A stretch of 64,000 bases of DNA from NCBI GenBank assembly GCA_016801885.1, contig CM028884.1:19268864-19332863 (forward strand), in the 5' to 3' direction. Shown here in pieces: positions 1 through 13,239 of this stretch (its first letter is position 1; every line of letters starts with the position of its first letter). Position numbers and translations under genes: made by a program. Source of the stretch: Toxotes chatareus (lineage: Eukaryota > Chordata > Actinopteri > Toxotidae). The notes under the pieces are model-generated. The model saw only the letters and a program-made list of their open reading frames with translations. It was not told the origin of the DNA and did not search any database.

Positions 1-68
1 CCGTGGGTCTTACTTGGAAAATGTTCACACTCTAGGGAGCGCCCCGTTCGTTTTTGGGCCCTGATAAA
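1..68. other. Unique flank left of the satellite
   Basis: This short stretch is of mixed composition and does not match the satellite unit. It includes the G/C-rich run at 38-49. The first recognisable satellite half-unit begins about position 69-75, with a poly-A run followed by the ggtcatagtatag motif. The left border of the array therefore appears to lie inside the window, although only 68 bases of flank are visible and no gene or element can be named from them. Confidence 0.6.
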
Positions 69-889
69 AAAAAAGGTCATAGTATAGAAAGGATTCAAAA
101 TAAGCCAAAAAAAAAAAACTTTAGTACGGCCTCAAAATGTCATTAAAAAAAAACTTCATAGTATATTAAGGCGTCAAAATCGGCCAAAAAAAGTCAAAAT
201 TTTTTTGACCTCAAAATGCCATAAAAAACGTCATAGTATAGTAAGGCGTCAAAATCGGCCAAAAAAAGTCAAAATTTTAAAACAGCCTCAAAATGTCATA
301 AAAAATATCATAGTATAGTAAGGCATCAAAATCGGCCAAAAAAAGTCACAATTTTTTTTGACCTCAAAATGTCATAAAAAAACATGATACTATATTAAAC
401 CGTTTTTTTCGGGAAAAAAAAAGTCATATTTAAAAACGGCCTCAAAATGTCATAAAAAACGTCATAGTATAGTATGGCGTCAAAACAGGACAAAAAAAGT
501 CCAAATTTTTTTCGGCCTCAAAATGTCATAAAAAACGTCATACTATAGTATGGCATTTTTTTCGGGCAAAAAAATTCAAAATTTTTTTCGACCTCAAAAT
601 GTCTTAAAAAACGTCATAGTATAGTATGGCGTCAAAATCGGGCAAAAAAAGTCAACATTTTTTTCGACCTCAGAATGTCATAAAAAACATCATAGTATAG
701 TATGACGTCAAAATCGGACAAAAAAAGTCCAAATTTTTTTCGACCTCAAAATGTCATAAAAAGCATCATACTATAGTATGGTGTTTTTTTCGGGCAAAAA
801 AAGTCAAAATTTTTTTCGACCTCAAAATATCATAAAAAACATCATAGTATAGTATGGAATCAAAATCGGGCAAAAAAAGTCAAAATTTT

Positions 890-3800
890 TTTCGACCTCA
901 AAATGTCATAAAAAACATCATAGTATAGTATGGAATCAAAATCGGGCAAAAAAAGTCAAAATTTTTTTCGACCTCAAAATTTCTTAAAAAAACATCATAG
1001 TATAGTATGCCGTTTTTTTTCGGACAAAAAAATCAACAATTTTTTCGGTCTCAAAATGTCATAAAAAACGCCATACTATAATATGGCGTTTTTTTCGGAC
1101 AAAAAAAGTCCAAATTTTTTTCGGCCTCAAAATGTCATAAAAAACGTCATAGTATAGTATGGCGTTTTTTTCGACCCAAAAAAGTCAAAAAATTTTTCGA
1201 CCTCAAAATGTCATAAAAAACATCATAGTATAGTATGGCGTCAAAATCGGCCAAAAAAAGTCAAAATTTTTTTCGACCTCAAAATGTCATAAAAAACGTC
1301 ATAGTATAGTATGGCGTCAAAATCGGACAAAAAGGGTCAAAAATTTTTTCGACCTCAAAATGTCATAGTATAGTGTGGCGTTTTTTTTACCTCAAAATGT
1401 CAAAAATTTTTTCGACCTCAAAATGTTATAAAAAACGTCATAGTATAGTTTGGCGTCAAAATCGGGCAAAAAAAGTCAAACATTTTTTGACCTCAAAATG
1501 TCATAAAAAACATCATAGTATATTATGACGTCAAAATCGGGCAAAAAAATTCAAAAATTTTTTCGACCTCAAAATGTCATAAAAAACGTCATAGGATAGT
1601 ATGGCGTCAAAATCGGACAAAAAAAGTCTAAATATTTTCGACCTCAAAATGTCATAAAAAACGTCATAGTATAGTAAGGCATCAAAATTGGACAAAAAAA
1701 GTCAAAATTTCTTTCGACTTCAAAATGTCATAAAAAAACGTCATAGTATAGTATGGCCTTTTTTTCGGGAAAAAATGTCAAAAAAATTTTCGGCCTCAAA
1801 ATGTCATAAAAAACGTCATATTATAGTAAGACGTCAAAATCGGGCAAAAAAAGTCAAAAATTTTTTCGACCTCAAAATGTCATAAAAAACGTCATAGTAT
1901 AGTATGGGGTTTTTTTCAGGCAAAAAAAGTCAAAATTTTTTTCGACCTCAAAATGTCATAAATAACGTCATAGTATTGTATGGTGTTTTTTTCGGGCAAA
2001 AAAGTCAAAAAAATTTTCTACCTCAAAATGTCATAAAAAAAGTCATAGTATAGTAAGGCGTCAAAATCCGGCAAAAAAAGTCAAAATTTTTTTCGACCTC
2101 AAAATGTCATAAAAAAACGTCATAGTATAGTATCACATTTTTTTGGGGCAAAAAATGTCAAAAATTTTTTCGGCCTCAAAATGTCATAAAAAACGTCATA
2201 GTATAGTAAGGCGTAAAAATCGGCGTCAAAATTTTTTCGACCTCAAAATGCAAAAAAAAGTCAAAAATTTTTTTTCGACCTCAAAATGTCATAAAAAACG
2301 TCATAGTATAGTATGGCGTCAAAATCGGACAAAAAAAGTCAAAAATTTTTTCGACCTAAAAATGTCATAAAAAACATCATACTACAGTATGGCGTTTTTT
2401 TCGGGAAAAAAAAGTCACAATTTTCTTCGACCTCAAAATGTCATAAAAAACGTCATAGTATAGTATGGCCTTTTTTTCGGGAAAAAATGTCAAAAAAATT
2501 TTCGGCCTCAAAATGTCATAAAAAACGTCATATTATAGTAAGACGTCAAAATCGGGCAAAAAAAGTCAAAAATTTTTCGACCTCAAAATGTCATAAAAAA
2601 CGTCATAGTATAGTATGGCGTTTTTTTCGGGAAAAAACAGTCAAAAAATTTTTCGGCCTCAAAATGTCATAAAAGACGTCATACTTTAGCATGGTGTTTT
2701 TTTCGGGCAAAAAAAGTCAAAAATTTTTTTGACCTCAAAATCTCTTAAAAAACGTCATGTATAATATGGCGTCAAAATCGGACAAGAAAAGTCAAAATTT
2801 TTTCGACCTCAAAATGTCATAAAAAATGTCATAGTATAGTAAGGCGTTTTTTTCGACCTCAAAATGTCATAAAAAACGTCATAGTATAGTATGGCGTCAA
2901 AATCGGACAAAAAAAATCAAAAAAATTTTCGACCTCAAAATATAATAAAAAGCGTCATACTATAGTATGGCGTTTTTTTCGGGCAAAAAAACTCAAAATT
3001 TTTTCATCCTCAAAATGTCATAAAAAACGTCATAGTATAGTATGGGGTTTTGTTCAGGCAAAAAAAGTCAAAAAAATTTTCGACCTCAAAATGTCATAAA
3101 AAACATCATAGTATAGTATGGCGTTTTATTCGGGCAAAAAAAGTCAAAAATTTTTTCGACCTCAAAATGTCATAAAAAACGTCATAGTATAGCATGGCTT
3201 TTTTTCGGGCAAAAAAAGTCAAAATTTTTTCGACCTCAAACTGTCTTAAAAAACGTCATAGTATAGTATGGCGTCAAAATCGGACAAAAAAAGTCAAAAA
3301 TTTTTTCGACCTCAAAATGTCATAAAAAATGTCATAGTATAGTATGGCGTTTTTTTCGACCTCAAAATTTCAAATTTTTTTTCGACTTCAAAATGTCATA
3401 AAAAACTATCATAGTATAGTATGGCGTCAAAATCGGACAAAAAAAGTCAAAATTTTTTCGGCCTCAAAATGTCATAAAAAACGTCATAGTATAGTATGGT
3501 GTCAAAATCGGATAAAAAAAGTCAAAAATTTTTTAGACCTCAAAATGTCATAAAAAACGTCAGAGAATAGTATGGCGTTTTTTTCGTGCAAAAAAAGTAT
3601 GGCGTCAAAATCGGGCAAAAAAAGTCAAAAATTTTTTCAACCTCAAAATGTCATAAAAAACGTCATAGTATAGTATGGCGTTTTTTTCGGCCAAAAAAAG
3701 TCAAAAATTTTTTCGACCTCAAAATGTCATAAAAAACGTCATACTATAGTATAGAGTCAAAATCGGACAAAAAAAGTCAAAATTTTTTTCGACCTCAAAA

Positions 3801-5590
3801 TGTCATAAAAAATGTCATAGTATAGTATGGCGTTTTTTTCTACCTCAAAATTTCAAATTTTTTTTCGACCTCAAAATGTCATAAAAAATATCATAGTATA
3901 GTATGGCGTCAAAATCGGACAAAAAAAAGTCCAAATTTTTTTCGACCTCAAAATGTCATAAAAAACATCATAGTATAGTAAGACGTCAAAATCGGAAAAA
4001 AAAAAAGTCAAAATTTTTTTCGACCTCAAAATGTCATAAAAATCGTCATACTATAGTATGGAGTCAAAATCGGACAAAAAAAGTCAAAAATTTTTTCGAC
4101 CTCTAAATGTCATAAAAAACGTCATAGTATAGTAAGACGTCAAAATCGGAAAAAAAAAAAGTCAAAATTTTTCTCGACCTCAAAATGTCATAAAAATCGT
4201 CATACTATAGTATGGAGTCAAAATCGGAAAAAAAAGTCAAAAATTTTTTCGACCTCTAAATGTCATAAAAAACGTCATAGTATAGTAAGACGTCAAAATC
4301 GGAAAAAAAAAAAAGTCAAAATTTTCTTCGACCTCAAAATGTCATATAAATCGTCATACTATAGTATGGCGTCAAAATCGGGAAAAAAAAGTCAAAATTT
4401 TTTTCGACCTCAAAATCTCTTAAAAAACGTCATAGTATAGTATGGCGTCAAAATCGGGCAAAAAAAGTCAAAAAAAAATTTCGACCTCAAAATGTCATAA
4501 AAAACGTCATAGTATAGTAAGGCATTTTTTTCGACCTCAAAATGTCATAAAAAACGTCATAATATAGTATGGCGTCAAAATCGGAAAAAAAAATTCAAAA
4601 ATTTTTTCGGCCTCAAAATGTCATAAAAAGCGTCATACTGTAGTATGGCGTTTTTTTCGGGCAAAAAAAGTCAACATTTTTTTCGACCTCAAAATGTCAT
4701 AAAAAACGTCATAGTATAGTATGGGGGTTTTTTTCGGGCAAAAAAAGTCAAAATTTTTGTCGACCTCAAAATGTCATCAAAAACGTCATAGTATAGTAAG
4801 GCGTCAAAATCGGCCAAAAAAAAAAAAATTTTTTTGACCTCAAAATGTCATCAAAAAGCGTATAGTATAGTATGGCGTCAAAATCGGACAAAAAAAGTCA
4901 AAATTTTTTTCGACCTCAAAATGTCATAAAAAACGCCATTGTATAGTATGGCATTTTTTTTGGGCAAAAAAATTCAAATGTTTTTTCGACCTCAAAATGT
5001 CATAAAAAACGTAATAGTATAACATGGCTTTTTTTCGGGCAAAAAAAGTCAAAAAATTTTTCGACCTCAAAATGTCATTAAAAAACATCATAATATAGTA
5101 TGGCGTCAAAATCGGACAAAAAAATTCAAAAAATTTTTCGACCTCAAAATGTCATAAAAAGCGTCATACTATAGTATGGCGTTTTTTTCGGGCAAAAAAA
5201 GTCAAAAAAATTTTTCGACCTCAAAATGTCATAAAAAACATCATAGTATAGTATGGCGTTTTTTTCGGGCAAAAAAAGTCAAAAAGTTTTTCGACCTCAA
5301 AATGTCATAAAAAACGTCATAGTATAGTATGGGGGGTTTTTTTCGGACAAAAAAAATCAAAAAATGTTTCGACCTCAAAATATAATAAAAAGCGTCATAC
5401 TATAGTATGGCGTTTTTTTCGGGCAAAAAAACTCAATTTTTTCATCCTCAAAATGTCATAAAAAACGTCATAGTATAGTATGGGGGTTTTTTCGGGCAAA
5501 AAAAGTCAAAAAATTTTTCGACCTCAAAATGTCATAAAAAACATCATGGTATAGTATGGCGTTTTTTTCGACCTCAAAATTTCAAATTTT
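890..5590 (+). repeat. Higher-order block, copy 1 (about 4.7 kb)
   Basis: This block of roughly 60 satellite units recurs in the same order at about 5590-10560. Diagnostic variants shared in order include tatgccgtttttttt (1007 and 5709), tatcacatttttttgggg (about 2131 and 6847), the tcatcctcaaaatg variant (about 3004 and 7967) and gccattgtatagtatggc (4935 and 9919). The offset is 4702 bp at the start and 4984 bp near the end, so a few units were gained or lost in one copy. Boundaries are approximate because the block is made only of satellite. Confidence 0.8.
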
Positions 5591-8500
5591 TTTTCGACCT
5601 CAAAATGTCATAAAAAACATCATAGTATAGTATGGAATCAAAATCGGGCAAAAAAAGTCAAAATTTTTTTCGACCTCAAAATTTCTTAAAAAAACATCAT
5701 AGTATAGTATGCCGTTTTTTTTCGGACAAAAAAATCAACAATTTTTTCGGTCTCAAAATGTCATAAAAAACGCCATACTATAATATGGCGTTTTTTTCGG
5801 ACAAAAAAAGTCCAAATTTTTTTCGGCCTCAAAATGTCATAAAAAACGTCATAGGATAGTATGGCGTTTTTTTCGACCCAAAAAAGTCAAAAAAAATTTC
5901 GACCTCAAAATGTCATAAAAAACATCATAGTATAGTATGGCGTCAAAATCGGCCAAAAAAAGTCAAAATTTTTTCGACCTCAAAATGTCATAAAAAACGT
6001 CATAGTATAGTATGGCGTCAAAATCGGACAAAAAAGGGTCAAAAATTTTTTCGACCTCAAATGTCATCAAAATGTCATAGTATAGTAGTATGGCGTTTTT
6101 TTACCTCAAAATGTCAAAAATTTTTTCGACCTCAAAATGTTATAAAAAACGTCATAGTATAGTTTGGCGTCAAAATCGGGCAAAAAAAGTCAAACATTTT
6201 TTGACCTCAAAATGTCATAAAAAACATCATAGTATATTATGACGTCAAAATCGAGTAAAAAAATTCAAAAATTTTTTCGACCTCAAAATGTCATAAAAAA
6301 CGTCATAGGATAGTATGGCGTCAAAATCGGACAAAAAAAGTCTAAATATTTTCGACCTCAAAATGTCATAAAAAACGTCATAGTATAGTAAGGCATCAAA
6401 ATTGGACAAAAAAAGTCAAAATTTCTTTCGACTTCAAAATGTCATAAAAAAACGTCATAGTATAGTATGGCCTTTTTTTCGGGAAAAAATGTCAAAAAAA
6501 TTTTTCGGCCTCAAAATGTCATAAAAAACGTCATATTATAGTAAGACGTCAAAATCGGGCAAAAAAAGTCAAAAAATTTTTCGACCTCAAAATGTCATAA
6601 AAAACGTCATAGTATAGTATGGGGTTTTTTTCAGGCAAAAAAAGTCAAAATTTTTTTCGACCTCAAAATGTCATAAATAACGTCATAGTATTGTATGGTG
6701 TTTTTTTCGGGCAAAAAAGTCAAAAAAATTTTCTACCTCAAAATGTCATAAAAAAAGTCATAGTATAGTAAGGCGTCAAAATCCGGCAAAAAAAGTCAAA
6801 ATTTTTTTCGACCTCAAAATGTCATAAAAAAACGTCATAGTATAGTATCACATTTTTTTGGGGCAAAAAATGTCAAAAATTTTTTCGGCCTCAAAATGTC
6901 ATAAAAAAACGTCATAGTATAGTATCACATTTTTTTGGGGCAAAAAATGTCAAAAATTTTTTCGGCCTCAAAATGTCATAAAAAACGTCATAGTATAGTA
7001 AGGCGTAAAAATCGGGCAAAAAAAGTCAAAAATTTTTTCGACCTCAAAATGTCATAAAAAACGTCATAGTATAGTAAAACGTCAAAATTGGCCAAAAAAA
7101 GTCACAATTTTTTCGACCTCAAAATGTCATAAAAAACGTCATAGTATAGTAAGAAGTCAAAATCGGCAAAAAAAAGTCAACATTTTTTTCGACCTCAAAA
7201 TGTCATAAAAAGCGTCATACTATAGTATGGCGTCAAAATCGGACAAAAAAAGTCAAAAATTTTTTCGACCTAAAAATGTCATAAAAAAATCATACTATAG
7301 TATAGTATGGCGTTTTTTTTTCGGAAAAAAAGTCACAATTTTTTCGACCTCAAAATGTCATAAAAAACGTCATAGTATAGTATGGCCTTTTTTCGGGAAA
7401 AAAAAAGTCAAAAAAATTTTTCGACCTCAAAATGACCTCAAAATGTCATAAAAACGTCATATTATAGTAAGGCGTCAAAATCGGGCAAAAAAAGTCAAAA
7501 ATTTTTCGACCTCAAAATGTCATAAAAAAACGTCATAGTATAGTATATGGTCAAAATTCGGAAAAAAAGTCAAAAATTTTTTCAACCTCAAAATGTCATA
7601 AAAAACGTCATAGTATAGTGTGCTGTTTTTTTCGGGCAAAAAAAAGTCAAAATTTTTTCGACCTCAAAATGTCATAAAACACGTCATAGTATAGTAAGGC
7701 GTCAAAATCGGACAAAAAAAGTCAACATTTTTTTCGACCTCAAAATGTCATAAAAAATGTCATAGTATATAGTATAGTAGAACAAAAAAAAAGTCAAAAA
7801 TTTTTCGACCTCAAAATGTCATAAAAAAACGTCATAGTATAGTATGGCGTCAAAATCGGACAAAAAAAGTCAAAAAATTTTTTTCACCTCAAAATATAAT
7901 AAAAAACGTCATACTATAGTATGGCGTTTTTTTCGGACAAAAAAACTCAAAATTTTTTCATCCTCAAAATGTCATAAAAAACGTCATAGTATAGTATGGG
8001 GTTTTGTTCAGGCAAAAAGTCAAAAATTTTCGACCTCAAAATGTCATAAAAAACATCATAGTATAGTATGGCGTTTTATTCGGACCTCAAAATTTTTTAA
8101 AAAAATGTCATAAAAAAATCATAGTATAGTATGGCGGCTTTTTTTTCGACAAAAAAAGTCAAAATTTTTTTTGACCTCAAAATGTCATAAAAAACGTCAT
8201 AGTAGTATAGTATGGCGTCAAAATCGGACAAAAAAAAAAAATTTTTTTCGACCTCAAAATGTCATAAAAAACGTCATAGTATAGTATGGCATTTTTTTCG
8301 ACCAAAAAATTTCAAAAATTTTTCGACCTCAAAATGTCATAAAAAACATCATAGTATAGTATGGCGTCAAAATCGGACAAAAAAGTCAAAATTTTTTCAT
8401 TAAAAATGTCATAAAAAAGCGTCATAGTATAGTATGGTGTCAAAATCGGATAAAAAAAATCAAAAATTTTTTAGACCTCAAAATGTCATAAAAAACGTCA

Positions 8501-10560
8501 TAGAATAGTATGGCGTTTTTTTCGTTTTCGACCTCAAAATGTCGGAAAAGGCAAAATCGGGCAAAAAGTCAAAAAAATTTTTCAACCTCAAAATGTCATA
8601 AAAAAACGTCATAGTATAGTATATGGCGTTTTTTTCGGAAAAAAAAAGTCAAAAATTTTTTAGACCTCAAAATGTCATAAAAAACGTCATATATATAGTA
8701 TGGAGTCAAAATCGGACAAAAAAAGTCAAAATTTTTTCGACCTCAAAATGTCATAAAAAATGTCATAGTATAGTATAGTATGGCGTTTTTTTACCTCAAA
8801 ATTTCAAAAAAAAAAGTCAAAATTTTTTTAGACCTCAAAATGTCATAAAAAACGTCATAGTATAGTAAAATGTCAAAAAAAGGACAAAAAAATGTCAAAA
8901 AAAGTTTTTTCGACCTCAAAATGTCATAAAAAAAAAATCATATAGTATAGTATGGCGTCAAAATCGGAAAAAAAAAAAGTCAAAAATTTTTTTCGACCTC
9001 AAAATGTCATAAAAAAAATCGTCATACTATAGTATGGAGTCAAAATCGGACAAAAAAAGTCAAAATCGGAAAAAAAAAAAGTCAAAATTTTTTTCGACCT
9101 CAAAATGTAATAAAAATCGTCATACTATAGTATGGAGTCAAAATCGGAAAAAAAAGTCAAAAATTTTTTCGACCTCAAAATGTCATAAAAACGTCATAGT
9201 ATAGTAAGGGCGTCAAAATCGAAAAAAAAAGTCAAAATTTTTCGACCTCAAAATGTCATATAAATCGTCATACTATAGTATGGCGTCAAAATCGGAAAAA
9301 AAAAAGTCAAAATTTTTTTCGACCTCAAAATCTCATAAAAAACGTCATAGTATAGTATGGCGTCAAAATCGAACAAAAAAGTCAAAAAAAATTCGACCTC
9401 AAAATGTCATAAAAAACGTCATAGTATAGTAAGGCATTTTTTTCGACCTCAAAATGTCATAAAAAACGTCATAATATAGTATGGCGTCAAAATCGGAAAA
9501 AAAAATTCAAAAATTTTTTCGCCTCAAATGTAAAAAAGCGTCATACTGTAGTATGGCGTTTTTTTTCGAACAAAAAAGTCAACATTTTTTCGACCTCAAA
9601 ATGTCATAAAAAACATCATAGCATAGTATAGCGTTTTTTTCGGGCAAAAAAAGTCAAAATTTTTTTCGACCTCAAAATGTCATAAAAAACATCATAGTAT
9701 AGTATGGGGGTTTTTTTCGGGCAAAAAAAGTCAAAATTTTTGTCGACCTCAAAATGTCATCAAAAACGTCATAGTATAGTAAGACGTCAAAATCGGCCAA
9801 AAAAAGTCAAAATTTTTTTGACCTCAAAATGTCATCAAAAACGTCATAGTATAGTATGGCGTCAAAATCGGACAAAAAAAGTCAAAATTTTTTTCGACCT
9901 CAAAATGTCATAAAAAATGCCATTGTATAGTATGGCATTTTTTTTGGGCAAAAAAATTCAAATGTTTTTTCGACCTCAAAATGTCATAAAAAACGTAATA
10001 GTATAACATGGCTTTTTTTCGGGCAAAAAAAGTCAAAAAAAATTTTCGACCTCAAAATGTCATTAAAAAACATCATAATATAGTATGGCGTCAAAATCGG
10101 ACAAAAAAATTCAAAAAATTTTTCGACCTCAAAATGTCATAAAAAGCGTCATACTATAGTATGGCGTTTTTTTCGGGCAAAAAAAGTCAAAATTTTTTTC
10201 GACCTCAAAATGTCATAAAAAACATCATAGTATAGTATGGCGTTTTTTTCGGGCAAAAAAAGTCAAAAAATTTTTCGACCTCAAAATGTCATAAAAAACG
10301 TCATAGTATAGTATGGGGGGTTTTTTTCGGACAAAAAAAATCAAAAAATGTTTCGACCTCAAAATATAATAAAAAGCGTCATACTATAGTATGGCGTTTT
10401 TTTCGGGCAAAAAAACTCAATTTTTTCATCCTCAAAATGTCATAAAAAACGTCATAGTATAGTATGGGGGTTTTTTCGGGCAAAAAAAGTCAAAAAATTT
10501 TTCGACCTCAAAATGTCATAAAAAACATCATGGTATAGTATGGCGTTTTTTTCGACCTCA
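5590..10560 (+). repeat. Higher-order block, copy 2 (about 5.0 kb)
   Basis: Second copy of the block at 890-5590, directly abutting it in the same orientation. It has local extra units, for example the tatcacatttttttgggg unit occurs twice in tandem at about 6847 and 6922 but once in copy 1. Between about 7.0 and 9.6 kb this copy differs from copy 1 chiefly by run-length changes and small deletions, whereas 5.6-7.0 kb and 9.7-10.5 kb are nearly identical to copy 1. A short third match, carrying the rare cagagaatag variant of 3560, appears near 11065. Confidence 0.75.
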
Positions 10561-11219
10561 AAATTTCAAATTTTTTTTCGACCTCAAAATGTCATAAAAA
10601 ATATCATAGTATAGTATGGCGTCAAAATCGGACAAAAAAAGTCAAAATTTTTTTCGACCTCAAAATGTCATAAAAAACATCTTAGTATAGTAGGGCGTTT
10701 TTTCGGCCAAAAAAAGTCAAAAAATTTTTCGACCTCAAAATGTCATAAAAAACATCATAGTATAGTATGACATCAAAATCGGACAAAAAAAAGTCCAAAT
10801 TTTTTTCGACCTCAAAATGTCATAAAAAGCGACATACTATAATATGGCGTTTTTTTCGGGCAAAAAAAGTCACAATTTTTTTCGACCTCAAAATGTCATA
10901 AAAAACATCATAGTATAGTAAGGCGTCAAACTCGGGCAAAAAAATTCAAAAAATGTTTTCGGCCTCAAAATGTCATAAAAAACGTCATAGTATAGTATGG
11001 TGTCAAAATCGGATAAAAAAAGTCAAAAATTTTTTAGACCTCAAAATGTCATAAAAAACGTCAGAGAATAGTAATAGTATTTTTTTTTCGTTACAAAAAA
11101 AGTAAAAATTTTTTCAACCTCAAAATGTATAAAAAAAGCGTCAAAATCAGGCAAAAAAAGTCAAAAATTTTTTCAACCTCAAAATGTCATAAAAAACGTC
11201 ATAATATAGTATGGCGTTT

Positions 11220-12900
11220 TTTTCGGGCAAAAAAAGTCAAAAATTTTTTCGGCCTCAAAATGTCATAAAATACGTCATACTATAGTATGGCGTTTTTTTC
11301 GGGCAAAAAAAGTCAAAATTTTTGTCGACCTCAAAATGTCATCGGAAACGTCATAGTATAGTAAAGGCGTCAAAATCGGACAAAAAAACCTCAAATCAAA
11401 ATTTTTCGACCTCAAGATGTCATCAAAAACGTCAAATGTCATCAAAACGTCATAGTATAGTATGGCATCAAAATCGGACAAAAAAAGTCAAAAAATTTTC
11501 ATAAACCTCAAAATGTCATAAAAAAAGTAATAATATAACATGGCTTTTTTTCAACAAAAAATGTCAAAAAAACGTCATAGTATAGTTTTTTTTTTCGACC
11601 TCAAAATGTCATAAAATGTCATAAAATCGTCATACTATAGTATGGCGTTTTTTTCGGGCAAAAAAAGTCAAAATTTTTATCGACCTCAAAATGTCATCAG
11701 AAACGTCATAGTATAGTAAGACGTCAAAATCGGCCAAAAAAAGTCAAAATTTTTTCGACCTCAAGATGTCATCAAAAACGTCATCGTATAGTATGGCATC
11801 AAAATCGGACAAAAAAAGTCAAAAATTTTTTCAACCTCAAAATGTCATAAAAAACGTCATAGTATAGTATGGTGTTTTTTTCGGGCAAAAAAATTCAAAA
11901 AATTTTTCGACCTCAAAATGTCATAAAAAACGTAATAATATAACATGGCTTTTTTTCGGGCAAAAAAGGTCAAAAAATTTTTCGGCCTCAAAATGTCATA
12001 AAGTACGTCATACTATAGTATGGCGTTTTTTTTTCGGGCAAAAAAAGTCAAAATTTTTATCGACCTCAAAATGTCATCAGAAACGTCATAGTATAGTAAG
12101 ACGTCAAAATCGGCCAAAAAAAGTCAAAATTTTTTCGACCTCAAAATGTCATAAAAAACATCATAGTATAGTAAGGCGTCAAAATCGGGCAAAAAAATTC
12201 AAAAATTTTTTCGGCCTCAAAATGTCATAAAAAACATCATAGTATAGTATGGTGTCAAAATCGGATAAAAAAAGTCAAAAATTTGTTAGACCTCAAAATG
12301 TCATAAAAAACGTCATATTATAGTAAGACGTAAATATCGGACAAAAAAAAGTCAAAAATTTTTTCGACCTCAAAATGTCATAAAAAACGTCATAGTATAG
12401 AATGGCGTTTTTTTCGGGCAAAAAAGGTCAAAAAAATTTTTCGGCCTCAAAATGTCATAAAATACGTCATACTCTAGTATGGCGTTTTTTTCGGGCAAAA
12501 AAACGTCAAAATTTTTGTCGACCTCAAAATGTCATCGGAAACGTCATAGTATAGTAAGACGTCAAAATCGGCCAAAAAAAGTCAAAATTTTTTCGACCTC
12601 AAGATGTCATCAAAAACGTCATAGTATAGTATGGCGTCAAAATCGGACAAAAAAACTCAAAAATTTTTTCGGCCTCAAAATGTCATAAAAAACGTCATAG
12701 TATAGTATGGTGTCAAAATCGGATAAAAAAAAGTCAAAAATTTGTTAGACCTCAAAATGTCATAAAAAACGTCATAGTATAGTATGGTGTTTTTTCCAGC
12801 AAAAAAGTCCAAAATTTTTTTTGACCTCAAAATGTCATAAAATACGTCATACTATAGTATGGCGTTTTTTTTCGGGCAAAAAAAGTCAAAATTTTTGTCG
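11220..12900 (+). repeat. Sub-array with a repeated 5-6 unit cassette
   Basis: A cassette with acgtcatac(t)atagtatggcg followed by gtcaaaatttttgtcgacc (or tatcgacc) and the rare gtcatcrgaaacgtcat variant recurs near 11268, 11630, 11997, 12453 and 12838. Spacing is about 360-460 bp, that is five to six satellite units. This indicates local amplification on a shorter period than the 4.7-5.0 kb blocks. Confidence 0.65.
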
Positions 12901-13239
12901 ACCTCAAAATGTCATCAGAAACGTCATAGTATAGTAAGACGTCAAAATCGGCCAAAAAAAGTCAAAATTTTTGTCGACCTCAAAATGTCATCAGAAACGT
13001 CATAGTATAGTAAGACGTCAAAATCGGCCAAAAAAAGTCAAAATTTTTTCGACCTCAACATGTCATCAAAAACGTAATAGTATAGTATGGCGTCAAAATC
13101 GGACAAAAAAAGTCAAAAATTTTTTCGACCTCAAAATGTCATAAAAAACGTCATAGTATAGTATGGTGTTTTTTTCGGGCAAAAAAAGTCAAAAAAATTT
13201 TCGACCTCAAAATGTCACAAAAAACGTCATAGTATAGTA

